DNA from: LZORAL124-50-18 sp051208045
Lineage (GTDB): Bacteria; Pseudomonadota; Gammaproteobacteria; Pseudomonadales; Oleiphilaceae
Assembly (NCBI GenBank): GCA_051208045.1
Contig: JBPJFY010000001.1
Coordinates: 620,001 to 684,000 of the forward strand
Length of the DNA: 64,000 nt
Direction of reading: 5' to 3'
The notes below the pieces were generated by a model, which saw only the letters and a list, made by a program, of their open reading frames with translations, was not told where the DNA came from and did no database searches. Below are positions 45,534-53,981 of this stretch, piece after piece. How positions within the stretch are numbered: position 1 is the stretch's first letter; every line of letters starts with the position of its first letter. Position numbers and translations under genes: made by a program.

Positions 45534-45603
45534 ATCCATTTCCTTTTCATGGTTCGTCTGATTGGCGAGGAGCATTGAACCAGCTTTGCAAAAAAAAAAC
45601 TAT

Positions 45604-45633
45604 TAGGGAAAACCCTAGGTAGGGTTTTCCCTA
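45604..45633. promoter_or_regulatory. Tandem palindromic operator-like sites
   Basis: TAGGG-AAAA-CCCTA (45604-45617) and TAGGG-TTTT-CCCTA (45620-45633) are two TAGGG-N4-CCCTA palindromes spaced 2 bp apart, each also the reverse complement of the other. They lie between the divergent beta-roll gene and DUF4399 gene. On the minus strand the fold is followed by nine T, so it could also terminate leftward transcripts. No regulator can be named. Confidence 0.6.
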
Positions 45634-45726
45634 GTGTGGAGGATTCAGTTGCCTAATGTGGCGGCAGGATGTAGGCTTTGCGAGTGAAAATACGTTCTAC
45701 TCATGTCTCATCACAAGGAAAGAAAA

Positions 45727-46161
45727 GTGGCGATAACAATGAAAAAAACAGGAATGTGGCTGTCTGGTTTACTCTGCGCCGCAGCGATCAATGTGCAGGC
45801 GTCTGAACTACCCAAATCCGAGTCGCCCTCTGGGGCTTCGGCTTATATTATCTCGCCGGCCAATGGCGAGACCGTCTCCCAGACATTCACTGTTCGGTTC
45901 GGTTTGGAAGGTATGGGCATCGCCCCGGCGGGGATGCAGAAAGCGTCTACCGGGCACCACCACCTGTTGATCGACGGCGAAATGCCAGACTTGAACAAGC
46001 CACTCGGCAAAGATGTGAAACATTTTGGTGGCGGGCAAACGGAGGCAGAAATTACGCTGGAACCGGGGGAGCATACCCTGCGTTTGATCCTGGCGGATCA
46101 CCTGCATATTCCCCACAATCCTCCTGTGATTTCTGAGCCCGTCACCGTTACTGTGAAATAA
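45727..46161 (+). CDS. DUF4399 periplasmic protein
   Basis: 144 residues from GTG 45727, which has AAGGA seven bases upstream; an in-frame ATG at 45739 is an alternative. A signal peptide ends near NVQA-SEL. The mature domain has the DUF4399 features SPANGETVSQTFTVRFGL, STGHHHLLIDG and GGGQTEAEITLEPGEHTLRL. The family is periplasmic and of unknown function. It converges with the large acyl-CoA dehydrogenase gene. Confidence 0.85.
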   Translation: MAITMKKTGMWLSGLLCAAAINVQASELPKSESPSGASAYIISPANGETVSQTFTVRFGLEGMGIAPAGMQKASTGHHHLLIDGEMPDLNKPLGKDVKHFGGGQTEAEITLEPGEHTLRLILADHLHIPHNPPVISEPVTVTVK

Positions 46162-46228
46162 GGCTTGCCACGCAAGAGGAGATGAGAGGGCTCGGCGGAC
46201 GTGCTGAACCCTCTTGAACATCCCTGGA

Positions 46229-47998
46229 TCAGGGATTCATTTCAAACGTGTCTTTCAATGCATAGGCATGGTTTTCCCACACGCGTTGATAGCGTGCTTC
46301 GTCATAGTCCGGTCGCATAATCATAAAGCTGCACAGTTTCTGCTGTATCAAGCTGGTACCCTGTTTTTGACTGAGCTGCAGGGCAAATTTGGAAAAGTCG
46401 CGTACGATGAAGTCAAAGATTTGATCGATGATGTCATCTTCGATATTTTTCAGTTTGGCGTTTTCCAGGATCAGCTGACCGTACACCACCAACGTGAACA
46501 TCTCGCCGAGATTAAGTAGCAGGTCGAAGTCTTTCGCTTGTTCTTTTGTGGGTTTTGCTGCCACCAAAAGGGTTTTTAGCAGGCGAATCTGTTTTTTGAA
46601 CACGTTGACGTTGGGTAGGTCGAACTCGTTGTAGATTTTACGATAATCATGGAATCGTGTTTTACCCAAGCCTTTGGTGGGTCCCTGGTTAAACAGAAAA
46701 TCATCGTTATGCGGGTCTTTCTGTGTGGGAACCTCGTCAAATTTTGCCGGTTTAAAGAAGTAGTTCGCCATGAATTTCAGAATGAGGGCCATGTTGACGT
46801 GCACGGTGCCTTCCAGTTTTGGCAGGGCACGTATGTCTTTTACCGCCATCTCAAAGTACATGTTTTTCTCGAAGCCTTTGGCGGCGATCACATCCCACAA
46901 CAGGTTGATGACTTCTTCGCCCTGGGTGGTCACCTTCATTTTTACCATGGGGGTGAACAACAGGTATCGACGGTCTTCCGGGCCGGCCACGCGCATATAG
47001 TCAATGGCGCGTGAGGCAAACAGCTTCATCGCGGTCAAACGGGCATAGGCGTCTGTGAAGAGCTGTTTGATGTGAACAAAGTCGGTGACATAATGATCAA
47101 ACAGGCGGCGATGCGATGCATGGTTAATGGCTTCGTAGTAGGCGTGCGTGCTGATGCCGATTGAGGCCCAGCCGAGATTGAATTTGCCAATGTTCACGGT
47201 GTTGAGTGCCATGTCCCAGGCATCCTGACCGGTGGCCAGAATATCATCCTCTGTGATCGGGTAGTCATTCAGTTTGAATTCCGCCACGTAGTTCTGGGAG
47301 TTCACGACATTCTGGACCAGTTCGTAATTTTTGTGCTGTGACTCCACAACAAAGAACACATACTCACCGGTATCGGCCAATTTGCCAAACACCGAGACCA
47401 GCGCTGCCTTGTTGCCGTTGCCAATGTAGTATTTGCTGCCGTTGGCTTTGTATTTACCGTTTTTCTGTTTGGTAAGAACCACATCGCTGGAGTAAATGTC
47501 TGCGCCGTGCTCTTTTTCAGATAAGCCAAACGCGAAGATACCGCCTTGATCCAACAGCTCGGCAGCGCGTTTTTTCACTTTCTCATTCTGGCTGATCCAG
47601 ATAGGCCCCAAGCCCAGAATGCTCACCTGCCAGGTGTACCAGTGAGCCAGGCCGTAGAAGCCGAAAATTTCATTCAGTGCGCAGTTACGGAACGTATCCC
47701 AGCGTGCCGCACCTTGCCCGTAGTCGTCTGGTGTGAGAAAGGTGGCAAACAGTTTTTCGTTTTTCTGGAATTCCAGAAAATCGGCGTACCAAGTTCGCTC
47801 ATGGTCATCTTCTTTCAGTTTGGCTTTGCCGCGCTCTTCAAAGAAGGCGATGGTTTTTTTTACCAGTTCGCGGGAGCGTTGATCCAAGTGAATATAGGAT
47901 TCTTCTTTCGGATTCAGTAATACCGTTTCCTGACCGCCGCTCTTTACAGGTGTTCGCTTTTTCGAAAACAGGTTGGTGGGTAGATCAATCAGTTTCAT
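46229..47998 (-). CDS. Large acyl-CoA dehydrogenase (PA0508-like)
   Basis: 589 residues, longer than ordinary acyl-CoA dehydrogenases because of a ~180-residue helical C-terminal extension. The central fold includes FAFGLSEKEHGAD and KYYIGNGNKAALVSVFG; it lacks the usual IYGGMG-like segment and instead has LEGTVHVNMALILKFMANYF. It probably oxidises a long-chain or unusual acyl-CoA. It lies downstream of the TetR gene on the same strand, and an operator identical in pattern to that of the TetR gene lies 75 bp before its start. Confidence 0.85.
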   Translation of the reverse strand: MKLIDLPTNLFSKKRTPVKSGGQETVLLNPKEESYIHLDQRSRELVKKTIAFFEERGKAKLKEDDHERTWYADFLEFQKNEKLFATFLTPDDYGQGAARWDTFRNCALNEIFGFYGLAHWYTWQVSILGLGPIWISQNEKVKKRAAELLDQGGIFAFGLSEKEHGADIYSSDVVLTKQKNGKYKANGSKYYIGNGNKAALVSVFGKLADTGEYVFFVVESQHKNYELVQNVVNSQNYVAEFKLNDYPITEDDILATGQDAWDMALNTVNIGKFNLGWASIGISTHAYYEAINHASHRRLFDHYVTDFVHIKQLFTDAYARLTAMKLFASRAIDYMRVAGPEDRRYLLFTPMVKMKVTTQGEEVINLLWDVIAAKGFEKNMYFEMAVKDIRALPKLEGTVHVNMALILKFMANYFFKPAKFDEVPTQKDPHNDDFLFNQGPTKGLGKTRFHDYRKIYNEFDLPNVNVFKKQIRLLKTLLVAAKPTKEQAKDFDLLLNLGEMFTLVVYGQLILENAKLKNIEDDIIDQIFDFIVRDFSKFALQLSQKQGTSLIQQKLCSFMIMRPDYDEARYQRVWENHAYALKDTFEMNP

Positions 47999-48071
47999 AC
48001 TTGCTCTCCGTTGAGTGTTTTCATGTTGTTTTTGTGGTTGAAAAGGGGTTGAGTAAGAAATACATAGTTTG

Positions 48072-48089
48072 AGTTAACACGTGTTAACT
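48072..48089. promoter_or_regulatory. TetR operator upstream of the acyl-CoA dehydrogenase
   Basis: AGTTAACACGTGTTAACT is a perfect 18-bp palindrome. Its core matches the second copy at 48744-48759, with one base different, at the linked TetR gene. Confidence 0.8.
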
Positions 48090-48152
48090 TTTTAAGTAAA
48101 TAGAGATTCCCAAATGGGGTAACGAGGTGCGTACTTTTTCGGCGCTTCGAAC

Positions 48153-48761
48153 TCATGGTTTCAATCCCTCCAGCATCCGCTGATAGTTACGCAAATACTT
48201 CGCTTTCATTTGGGCTTCGGACGCTTCGAATGTTTTGGAAACATAGAGGCCAAAAAAACCATTGCTGACCGCGAGCAGCAACATGGCGATTTCTTCAGGG
48301 TCGTCTGCGCTCAAGTCGCCACTGTCCATGCATTCCTGTACTCGTTCAATCATAAATTCGTAGGTTGTGGCCGCTTCACGACGCAGCATTTTTCTCACCC
48401 GCTCTTCGCCATTATGCTCCATGGTGAGAAACAGTAATTCATAGTAGCGCGGCTGCTCGGTGGCGAACCGATAAAAGCCTTCCGCAGCCATGTTCAGGCG
48501 TTCCAGCGGATTGTGCCCCTGGCGCGCGGGGTAGAGGTAGCTCGCAAATGTTTGAAAACCGTCTACCAGAATCTGCTTATAAAGAGCGTCCTTGTTAGCA
48601 AAGTGACGATAGATGGCGGTCGGGGAAACCCCGGCGCTCTGGGCCACTTTGCGCATGCTGATGCCTTCGCTGCCGTGCTGTATAAAGAGATCGCAGGCGA
48701 CGGTTAGTATGCGTTCTTTTGTACCGTTAGCCTCTGCTGCCTTGTTAACAGGTGTTAACAT
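48153..48761 (-). CDS. TetR-family repressor of the acyl-CoA dehydrogenase
   Basis: 202 residues. The helix-turn-helix is typical (ISMRKVAQSAGVSPTAIYRHFANKDALY, residues ~36-63); the C-terminal ligand domain is helical. The ATG at 48761 is inside a GTTAAC-N4-GTTAAC-type palindrome, so codons 1-6 form part of the operator and autorepression is likely. The ligand is probably an acyl-CoA, inferred from the neighbour. It lies 154 bp upstream of the dehydrogenase. Confidence 0.9.
   Translation of the reverse strand: MLTPVNKAAEANGTKERILTVACDLFIQHGSEGISMRKVAQSAGVSPTAIYRHFANKDALYKQILVDGFQTFASYLYPARQGHNPLERLNMAAEGFYRFATEQPRYYELLFLTMEHNGEERVRKMLRREAATTYEFMIERVQECMDSGDLSADDPEEIAMLLLAVSNGFFGLYVSKTFEASEAQMKAKYLRNYQRMLEGLKP
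48744..48759. promoter_or_regulatory. Autoregulatory TetR operator overlapping its own start codon
   Basis: GTTAACAGGTGTTAAC, 15 of 16 identical to the 48073-48088 core. It runs into the ATG at 48761, an unusual position that would block translation-start-proximal transcription. Confidence 0.75.
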
Positions 48762-49020
48762 TGTACGCCTTCTCCGATGTAGAGCGACAGAAGTTTAGCA
48801 CTTAGCCTATCCATATATCTTGTCCTTTATCAAATTGTTCGCAAATGAAGGTTAGTTGTATTGGTGTCAAAAAAGTTTACGATTGTTAATCGTAAAAAGT
48901 GATCACCGTATGTAACATTATGGAGCTGATAGTTATTTCATATCTGGCGCGATATTTGCTTTTTGATTGGCTCATTATTCTAATCGATGCTATCTAATTT
49001 TTTGACAAGGAAATTTCGAT

Positions 49021-49596
49021 ATGAAAAAAGTTCTTCTGCCCGCTTTGGCGGCTAGCATATTCTCTACCTCAGCGTCGGCTGCCGTGATCGACTACTTTAC
49101 TGACCAGACTTCTTGGGGAACGGTTGCTGGCTCTTACCTCACCGAGAATTTTGATGATACAACGTTGAATGCGGGTTTAACCATCACTTCAGCCTGGAGT
49201 AGTTTTGAGATCAGCGGCGGGGAAATGCATGACCGTTTGACGCCAACACAAGCGCCGACGGTGTTTTCATTTGCCTCTGGAATCAATGCGTTTGGTGGTA
49301 TATGGGATTTGGCCGGTCCTGGTGGGCAAGGCATTGGTCTGGAGGTGACGCTATCAACAGGTGAAGTTTTAGTACAGGAACTGTCTCGAACATTGTCGAA
49401 TGACTTTTGGGGGTTCACGTCCGATGTTTCTTTTGTGTCTGTTTCATTGTCAGGCGGAAGCCAACAGGGTGGAGCGGAAACTTATGACTTGAATGACCTG
49501 TTCTACAGCGCTTCGACGACCGTACCAGAACCATCTAGCCTTGCTCTATTGGGTCTTGGTTTGATTGGTCTTGGGTTTCGCAAGAAACAATTCTAA
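49021..49596 (+). CDS. PEP-CTERM sorted exported protein
   Basis: 191 residues. A signal peptide ends near SASA-AVID. The C-terminus is a PEP-CTERM tag: VPEPSSLALLGLGLIGLGFRKK, cut here as VPEPSS, a hydrophobic helix and FRKKQF. Proteins with this tag are processed by an exosortase and are usually linked to exopolysaccharide matrix. The central domain is an uncharacterised beta-rich sandwich. No exosortase gene is in the window. The 259-bp upstream gap holds only its promoter. Confidence 0.9.
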   Translation: MKKVLLPALAASIFSTSASAAVIDYFTDQTSWGTVAGSYLTENFDDTTLNAGLTITSAWSSFEISGGEMHDRLTPTQAPTVFSFASGINAFGGIWDLAGPGGQGIGLEVTLSTGEVLVQELSRTLSNDFWGFTSDVSFVSVSLSGGSQQGGAETYDLNDLFYSASTTVPEPSSLALLGLGLIGLGFRKKQF

Positions 49597-49610
49597 AGTC
49601 CGCCTTTGAA

Positions 49611-49633
49611 GTCAGCCCTGTCCCAGGGCTGAC
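49611..49633. terminator. Hairpin after the PEP-CTERM gene
   Basis: GTCAGCCCTG, TCC loop, CAGGGCTGAC: a perfect 10-bp stem 15 bp after the stop. No T-run follows, so termination is only likely. Confidence 0.6.
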
Positions 49634-49693
49634 GGAACACTTCCCCTCGCCCTATTGTTGAAACGCGGTAATCATAGACCCGAGTTTGGCTGG

Positions 49694-49724
49694 TTGACCT
49701 GTGTGCTGCACCTATGTTTATACT
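49694..49724 (+). promoter_or_regulatory. MerR-type promoter 1 of the copper island
   Basis: TTGACC (49694-49699) and TATACT (49719-49724) with a 19-bp spacer beginning TGTGTG. The over-long spacer is the mark of MerR-activated promoters. It would start the DUF2946-like/cusCBFA transcript. Confidence 0.75.
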
Positions 49725-49763
49725 CTTCGAGTATCCTGACACTTTTCATTCGGTGAGAAGGCT

Positions 49764-50210
49764 TTGAAACTATCCGTCGCTGCATTTTCGATTAACCCGG
49801 CTTTGGCTCGTGCCATTGTTGTGCTTTGGCTGTTATGCCAGAGCATGATGGTATGTAGCCTGTGGTTAAACAGTCATGTGGCAGCATCCGGCGCGGATGT
49901 TTCAGCGGTTCAAGCTGCCTCGCCAATGGTGGCTGATTTGCATGCCCATCACCACAACGCGATGGATGGGAGTGATGGTGCAACCACGATGTCACAGCCT
50001 GCGACCGGTGACGCTTCCTGTTGTGAGGAAAAATCGGCGTTTGTGCCTTCCGTATCGTTGTTGGTGTTAAGTGCCTTGAGCATGATTTTTGTGCTTGCAC
50101 CCTGGCCGCTGGGGCAGTTTCGCCGCGCACCGGTCTCTTACGCTGATGACCCCCCACCCAAATCAAATTACCCCCGAGTCCACCTCATTCACTGTTCTCT
50201 TCTGAATTGA
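49764..50210 (+). CDS. DUF2946-like copper-associated membrane protein
   Basis: 148 residues, TTG start with GAGAAGG upstream, 33 bp after the predicted transcript start. A hydrophobic segment near 17-35 and another near 92-112 flank a His/Met-containing loop (LHAHHHNAMDG) and a Cys pair (DASCCEE). The ending (PPPKSNYPRVHLIHC) resembles DUF2946 proteins found with copper genes. A periplasm-facing copper-binding role is inferred. It is the first gene of the cus operon. Confidence 0.7.
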   Translation: MKLSVAAFSINPALARAIVVLWLLCQSMMVCSLWLNSHVAASGADVSAVQAASPMVADLHAHHHNAMDGSDGATTMSQPATGDASCCEEKSAFVPSVSLLVLSALSMIFVLAPWPLGQFRRAPVSYADDPPPKSNYPRVHLIHCSLLN

Positions 50211-50438
50211 GTTTGCTGCCCCTGTTATTGCGACGGTAGCCGGTAAACTTGTCAATCTGTTTATGGGTCAGAAACCGCGCTTTCAGGTCGTTAAATTTCG
50301 TCTGCAGTTCCGTCTGTCTTCGCGTCGGCCCGGTCTGACTTCTCATTGACTGCGCTCAATTACTCACCCTTGGCTCTGCTGCACAGATTTTGATGGCCTG
50401 AGTTGTTTAACGCATCGCTTACATCAAAGGAAAACAAC

Positions 50439-51776
50439 GTGCATAGTCGTTCAAAGCCTATCGTTTTGTTCTTCGGTTTGCTCGCCGTGTCAGCAAACTC
50501 TTATGGGGTGTTGACGCTGTCGGAAGCCGAGCAGCGAGCCCTTGCTTCAGATAATGGTATTCGAGAGCTGAAGGCGTCAGCGGCGGAGTCCCGGAGTCTG
50601 GCGGGCAGTGCTGGTCAGCTGCCTGATCCGAAACTGATAGTCGGCCTTCTTAATGTGCCGACGGACTCCTTCCGGTTTGATCAGGAGCCGATGACCCAAT
50701 TTAAGGTGGGGGTGCAGCAGCAGTTCCTGCCGGGAAGTACGTTAAGTCTCAAAGAACGAAAAATGAACGAAATGGCGGAGGGCGCTGAATTCTCTGCTGT
50801 CGGGAGAAAACTGGGTGTTCTCAAGGAAGTGCGTGAGATCTGGTTGGAAGCACAGTACTGGGCACAGGAATCACGCATTCTGGCGCAGGACGAAACGCTT
50901 TTCCGCCAGTTGCTGGAGGTCACGCACTCGCTCTACAGCGTGGGAAAAGTCCAGCAAAAAGATGTGTTGCGTGCTGAACTGGAACTTGGCCGGTTGCATG
51001 ATCGACGGATTCGCGCACGCCGAATGGGGGAGATGGAGCGAAGTAAGCTCTCGCGCTGGGTGGGGCAGGAGGCCTTTACTGAAGCACTGCCGGAGCAATT
51101 GCCCGTCATGGTGCGTCCGTCAGCGTTGTCGGCCACTACATCTTCAGCCAAGACGTCGTCAGCAGTTCATGAAGCGCTGAAAAGACATCCGATGCTGGCC
51201 ATGTTGTCCCAGAAGTCGACCGTTGCCAGCACTCAGGTTCAATTGGAGGAGCAAAAATACCAGCCGATGTGGGGCGTGGAGCTGAGTTACGGCTATCGGG
51301 ACGGCAAAAATGCCAATGGGTCGGACCGAACTGATTTCTTCAGCGCGATGGTGAATGTGTCTTTGCCCCTGTTTACACCCTTGAGGCAGGATCGCTCGGT
51401 ACAGGCGGCGAAAGCAGCGGTGGACGCGGCGCGTTATCAATGGGAAGACCAATATCAACAGTTTCGGGCAAACATTGCCATGCTGAGAGACAAGCTGGCT
51501 CAGGTCGATGATCAGTTAACATTGTACGATGAAGAGATCTTAACCAAAGCGGATTTGCAGGCGCAGGCGGCATTAAATGCGTATCAAGCCGATGCCGCGG
51601 ATTTCGCGGAAGTCATGCGGGCTTACCTTTCGGAACAGAAGGATCGACTGGCCTACGAACGTCTGAAAGTCACCCGCCTGCAAACGCTGTCTGCGTTGCA
51701 TTTTTTCTTGCCGGAGACCGACGTTCTGCAGGCAGATTTACCCAATGAATCGCACACTCGGGAGCGAAATCCATGA
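50439..51776 (+). CDS. cusC: Outer-membrane efflux protein, CusC/TolC family
   Basis: 445 residues from GTG 50439, which has AAAGGA seven bases upstream; a TTG at 50403 is in frame. A signal peptide ends near ANSYG. The rest is the coiled-coil/beta-barrel TolC fold with two repeated halves. It forms the outer-membrane channel of the tripartite efflux pump with CusB and CusA. Its stop overlaps the cusB start by 4 bp. Confidence 0.88.
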   Translation: MHSRSKPIVLFFGLLAVSANSYGVLTLSEAEQRALASDNGIRELKASAAESRSLAGSAGQLPDPKLIVGLLNVPTDSFRFDQEPMTQFKVGVQQQFLPGSTLSLKERKMNEMAEGAEFSAVGRKLGVLKEVREIWLEAQYWAQESRILAQDETLFRQLLEVTHSLYSVGKVQQKDVLRAELELGRLHDRRIRARRMGEMERSKLSRWVGQEAFTEALPEQLPVMVRPSALSATTSSAKTSSAVHEALKRHPMLAMLSQKSTVASTQVQLEEQKYQPMWGVELSYGYRDGKNANGSDRTDFFSAMVNVSLPLFTPLRQDRSVQAAKAAVDAARYQWEDQYQQFRANIAMLRDKLAQVDDQLTLYDEEILTKADLQAQAALNAYQADAADFAEVMRAYLSEQKDRLAYERLKVTRLQTLSALHFFLPETDVLQADLPNESHTRERNP

Positions 51777-53524
51777 AATTTATCAGTTATGTGCTGGTGG
51801 CTGCCCTGGCGATGGGCGGCGGCATTGCGTTGCAAAAATTTGTGCTGAACACCACGCCTATGTCGGCAGGTGGAGGCGAATCGGGCATGGATTCGGGGGA
51901 GAAACAGCCGCTCTATTGGGTCGCGCCGATGGATAAAAACTACCGCCGGGATAAGCCTGGCAAGAGCCCGATGGGCATGGATCTGATTCCTGTCTACGAA
52001 GAGGACAATGCAGGTGCAGAAGGATCGGTGAAGATTTCACCTGTGGTGGTGAATAATCTGGGGGTACGGGTTGCGCCGGTGACCAAGGGCAGCATCGTAT
52101 TGCCCATCGATACGGTGGGCTATGTGAGCTTTGATGAGAACAAATTGAAGCACATTCACAGTCGCGTCGATGGCTGGATCGAAGTGCTCAATGTGAAGAG
52201 TGGCGGTGACCCAGTCAACCAGGGAGAAACGTTGTACGAATTATATTCACCCTCGCTGGTCAATGCTCAGGAGGAATACCTTGCCGCACTGCGCAGTAAA
52301 AACTCGGTGTTGAAGAAAGCTTCGGAGGCCCGATTGCTCTCGTTGGGATTGTCGTCTGCTCAGATCCAACGTTTGGATCGTCGTCGTGCTGTAGAGCAGC
52401 GTATCAGCGTAACGGCCCAGGAAACCGGTATCGTGCAGGAATTAAATGTGCGGGAAGGGATGTACATTAAACCGGCGACTGAGGTCATGTCCGTTGGTTC
52501 TCTGGACACGGTGTGGATCATCGCTGAGGTGTTTGAACGACAGTCCAATTGGGTGAAAACCGGTCAAAAAGTCAATATCCAGACGGACGCCTATCCGGAG
52601 CGGCGCTGGGAAGGTCAGGTGGATTACCTTTATCCGGTGTTGGACAAAAAGACACGAACGTTGCGTGTGCGTGTGAAGGTGGATAATCCGGATTCCGCGC
52701 TGTTGCCGAACATGTTTACCACGCTTTCGATTGAAACGGATGTCTCCCCGGATGCCCTGAGTATTCCACGGGAAGCGCTCATCAAGAGTGGTCAGCACAG
52801 CCGGGTAGTGAAAGTTCTGGCAGAAGGGGAGTATCAGTCGGTGCTGGTTTCTCCCGGTGTGGAGTTTGGCAGGTCCGTGCAGATTCTTGACGGTTTGGCA
52901 GAGGGCGATCGTGTGGTCACCTCCGCGCAGTTTCTGATTGATTCCGAGTCGAACATCGACGCTGAGCTTGCACGACTGGCCGCACGGGATACGGTCTCGG
53001 CGCCGGTCAACGAAGTGATTGCCACAGGAACGGTCAAAGCAGTGATGGCAGATCACAATATGCTCACCATCACCCATGACCCGATACCTGCCTGGGAGTG
53101 GCCCACCATGAAGATGGATTTTACCGTCGACCCTTCGGTCGATATCAGTGGCGTGGCCGTCGGGGAAGCGATTTCATTTGGGCTGAAAAAAACTGGCGAC
53201 TGGGATTACTTGATCACCCACATTGGGTCTGATTCGCCGATGGCAGAGCCCCCGAAAATGGATGCGTCAGAAATGGGTCAATCCGGGATGCGCACGGTGC
53301 ATACGCGCGGCACAGTCAAATCTCTCATGCTCGATATGGACATGATTGAGGTGGTTCATGTGCCTATCCCTGAGTGGGAGTGGCCCACCATGAGCATGAG
53401 TTTCACTGTACCAGAGAAAGCCTCAGTGCCTGATCTGGCTGCGGGCGATGAAATTCGGTTTGAGCTTACCGAGACGGAAGAGGGAGAGTATCTGATCACC
53501 AGGATTCAGAAAGGCACCCGCTAA
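51773..53524 (+). CDS. cusB: RND adaptor CusB fused to two CusF domains
   Basis: 583 residues. An N-terminal anchor is followed by a heavy-metal-binding YHS-like segment (YWVAPMDKN to KSPMGMDLIPVYE, residues ~48-75), then the CusB lipoyl, hairpin and beta-barrel domains to about residue 405. The C-terminus carries two tandem CusF domains (about 415-486 and 507-582). Both keep the Cu(I)/Ag(I) set at the E. coli spacing: His435, Trp443, Met446, Met448 and His529, Trp537, Met540, Met542. It links CusA and CusC and probably hands metal to the pump. E. coli CusB has no CusF fusion. Confidence 0.92.
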   Translation: MKFISYVLVAALAMGGGIALQKFVLNTTPMSAGGGESGMDSGEKQPLYWVAPMDKNYRRDKPGKSPMGMDLIPVYEEDNAGAEGSVKISPVVVNNLGVRVAPVTKGSIVLPIDTVGYVSFDENKLKHIHSRVDGWIEVLNVKSGGDPVNQGETLYELYSPSLVNAQEEYLAALRSKNSVLKKASEARLLSLGLSSAQIQRLDRRRAVEQRISVTAQETGIVQELNVREGMYIKPATEVMSVGSLDTVWIIAEVFERQSNWVKTGQKVNIQTDAYPERRWEGQVDYLYPVLDKKTRTLRVRVKVDNPDSALLPNMFTTLSIETDVSPDALSIPREALIKSGQHSRVVKVLAEGEYQSVLVSPGVEFGRSVQILDGLAEGDRVVTSAQFLIDSESNIDAELARLAARDTVSAPVNEVIATGTVKAVMADHNMLTITHDPIPAWEWPTMKMDFTVDPSVDISGVAVGEAISFGLKKTGDWDYLITHIGSDSPMAEPPKMDASEMGQSGMRTVHTRGTVKSLMLDMDMIEVVHVPIPEWEWPTMSMSFTVPEKASVPDLAAGDEIRFELTETEEGEYLITRIQKGTR

Positions 53525-53569
53525 CCCTGATTTTGCAACACATGTGTATTTAAACAAGAGGAAAGAGTG

Positions 53570-53956
53570 ATGAAAAATGGTATGAAAATCTGGACTTTGG
53601 CTACTGTGCTGGCAGCTTCCCCGGTTGTGTTCGCATCCGGCGGGCATGATGGCCATGGGCATATGCATGGCGACGAAGCGGCGGGTAACGGTCAAATGAT
53701 GGGGAGTGACGCGCAGGCAATGGGTATGCGCATGGTGACAGGTGAAGGACGCATTAACAAGGTCATGAAAGACAAGCACATGATGAATATTTCGCATGAG
53801 CCGATGCCTGAGCTGAACTGGCCGAAAATGCGCATGAACTTCAAAACCGAGCAGGGGATCGACTTGAGCGGCTTTAAACCCGGCCAGGAAGTGACCTTCA
53901 CATTGCAAGTGGATCAGGACAACAACTACCTGATCAAAAAAATCGAAACCAAATAA
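53570..53956 (+). CDS. cusF: Periplasmic metallochaperone CusF
   Basis: 128 residues from ATG 53570 (GTG 53567 is in frame). A signal peptide ends near VVFA-SGG, and a His/Met-rich spacer (GHDGHGHMHGDE) follows. The CusF domain has His76, Trp84, Met87 and Met89 at the canonical spacing (H-8-W-3-M-2-M). It carries Cu(I)/Ag(I) to the pump. It is the third CusF domain in this operon, after the two fused to CusB. Confidence 0.93.
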   Translation: MKNGMKIWTLATVLAASPVVFASGGHDGHGHMHGDEAAGNGQMMGSDAQAMGMRMVTGEGRINKVMKDKHMMNISHEPMPELNWPKMRMNFKTEQGIDLSGFKPGQEVTFTLQVDQDNNYLIKKIETK

Positions 53957-53981
53957 TCCCGTGTGAGTGGAGTAACCCCGC

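Noticed and set aside
44584..45561. A 325-codon plus-strand frame opposite the beta-roll gene
   Set aside because: Its repetitive Val/Ile/Ala sequence is the mirror image of the nonapeptide repeats; the minus strand encodes the real protein.
45562..45580. A sigma-54-like GG/GC pattern upstream of the beta-roll gene
   Set aside because: The spacing between the two elements is off by one base from the consensus.
50180..50350. A minus-strand frame of about 53 codons between the DUF2946-like gene and cusC
   Set aside because: It overlaps the preceding gene, has no good ribosome site and no recognisable family; not supported.
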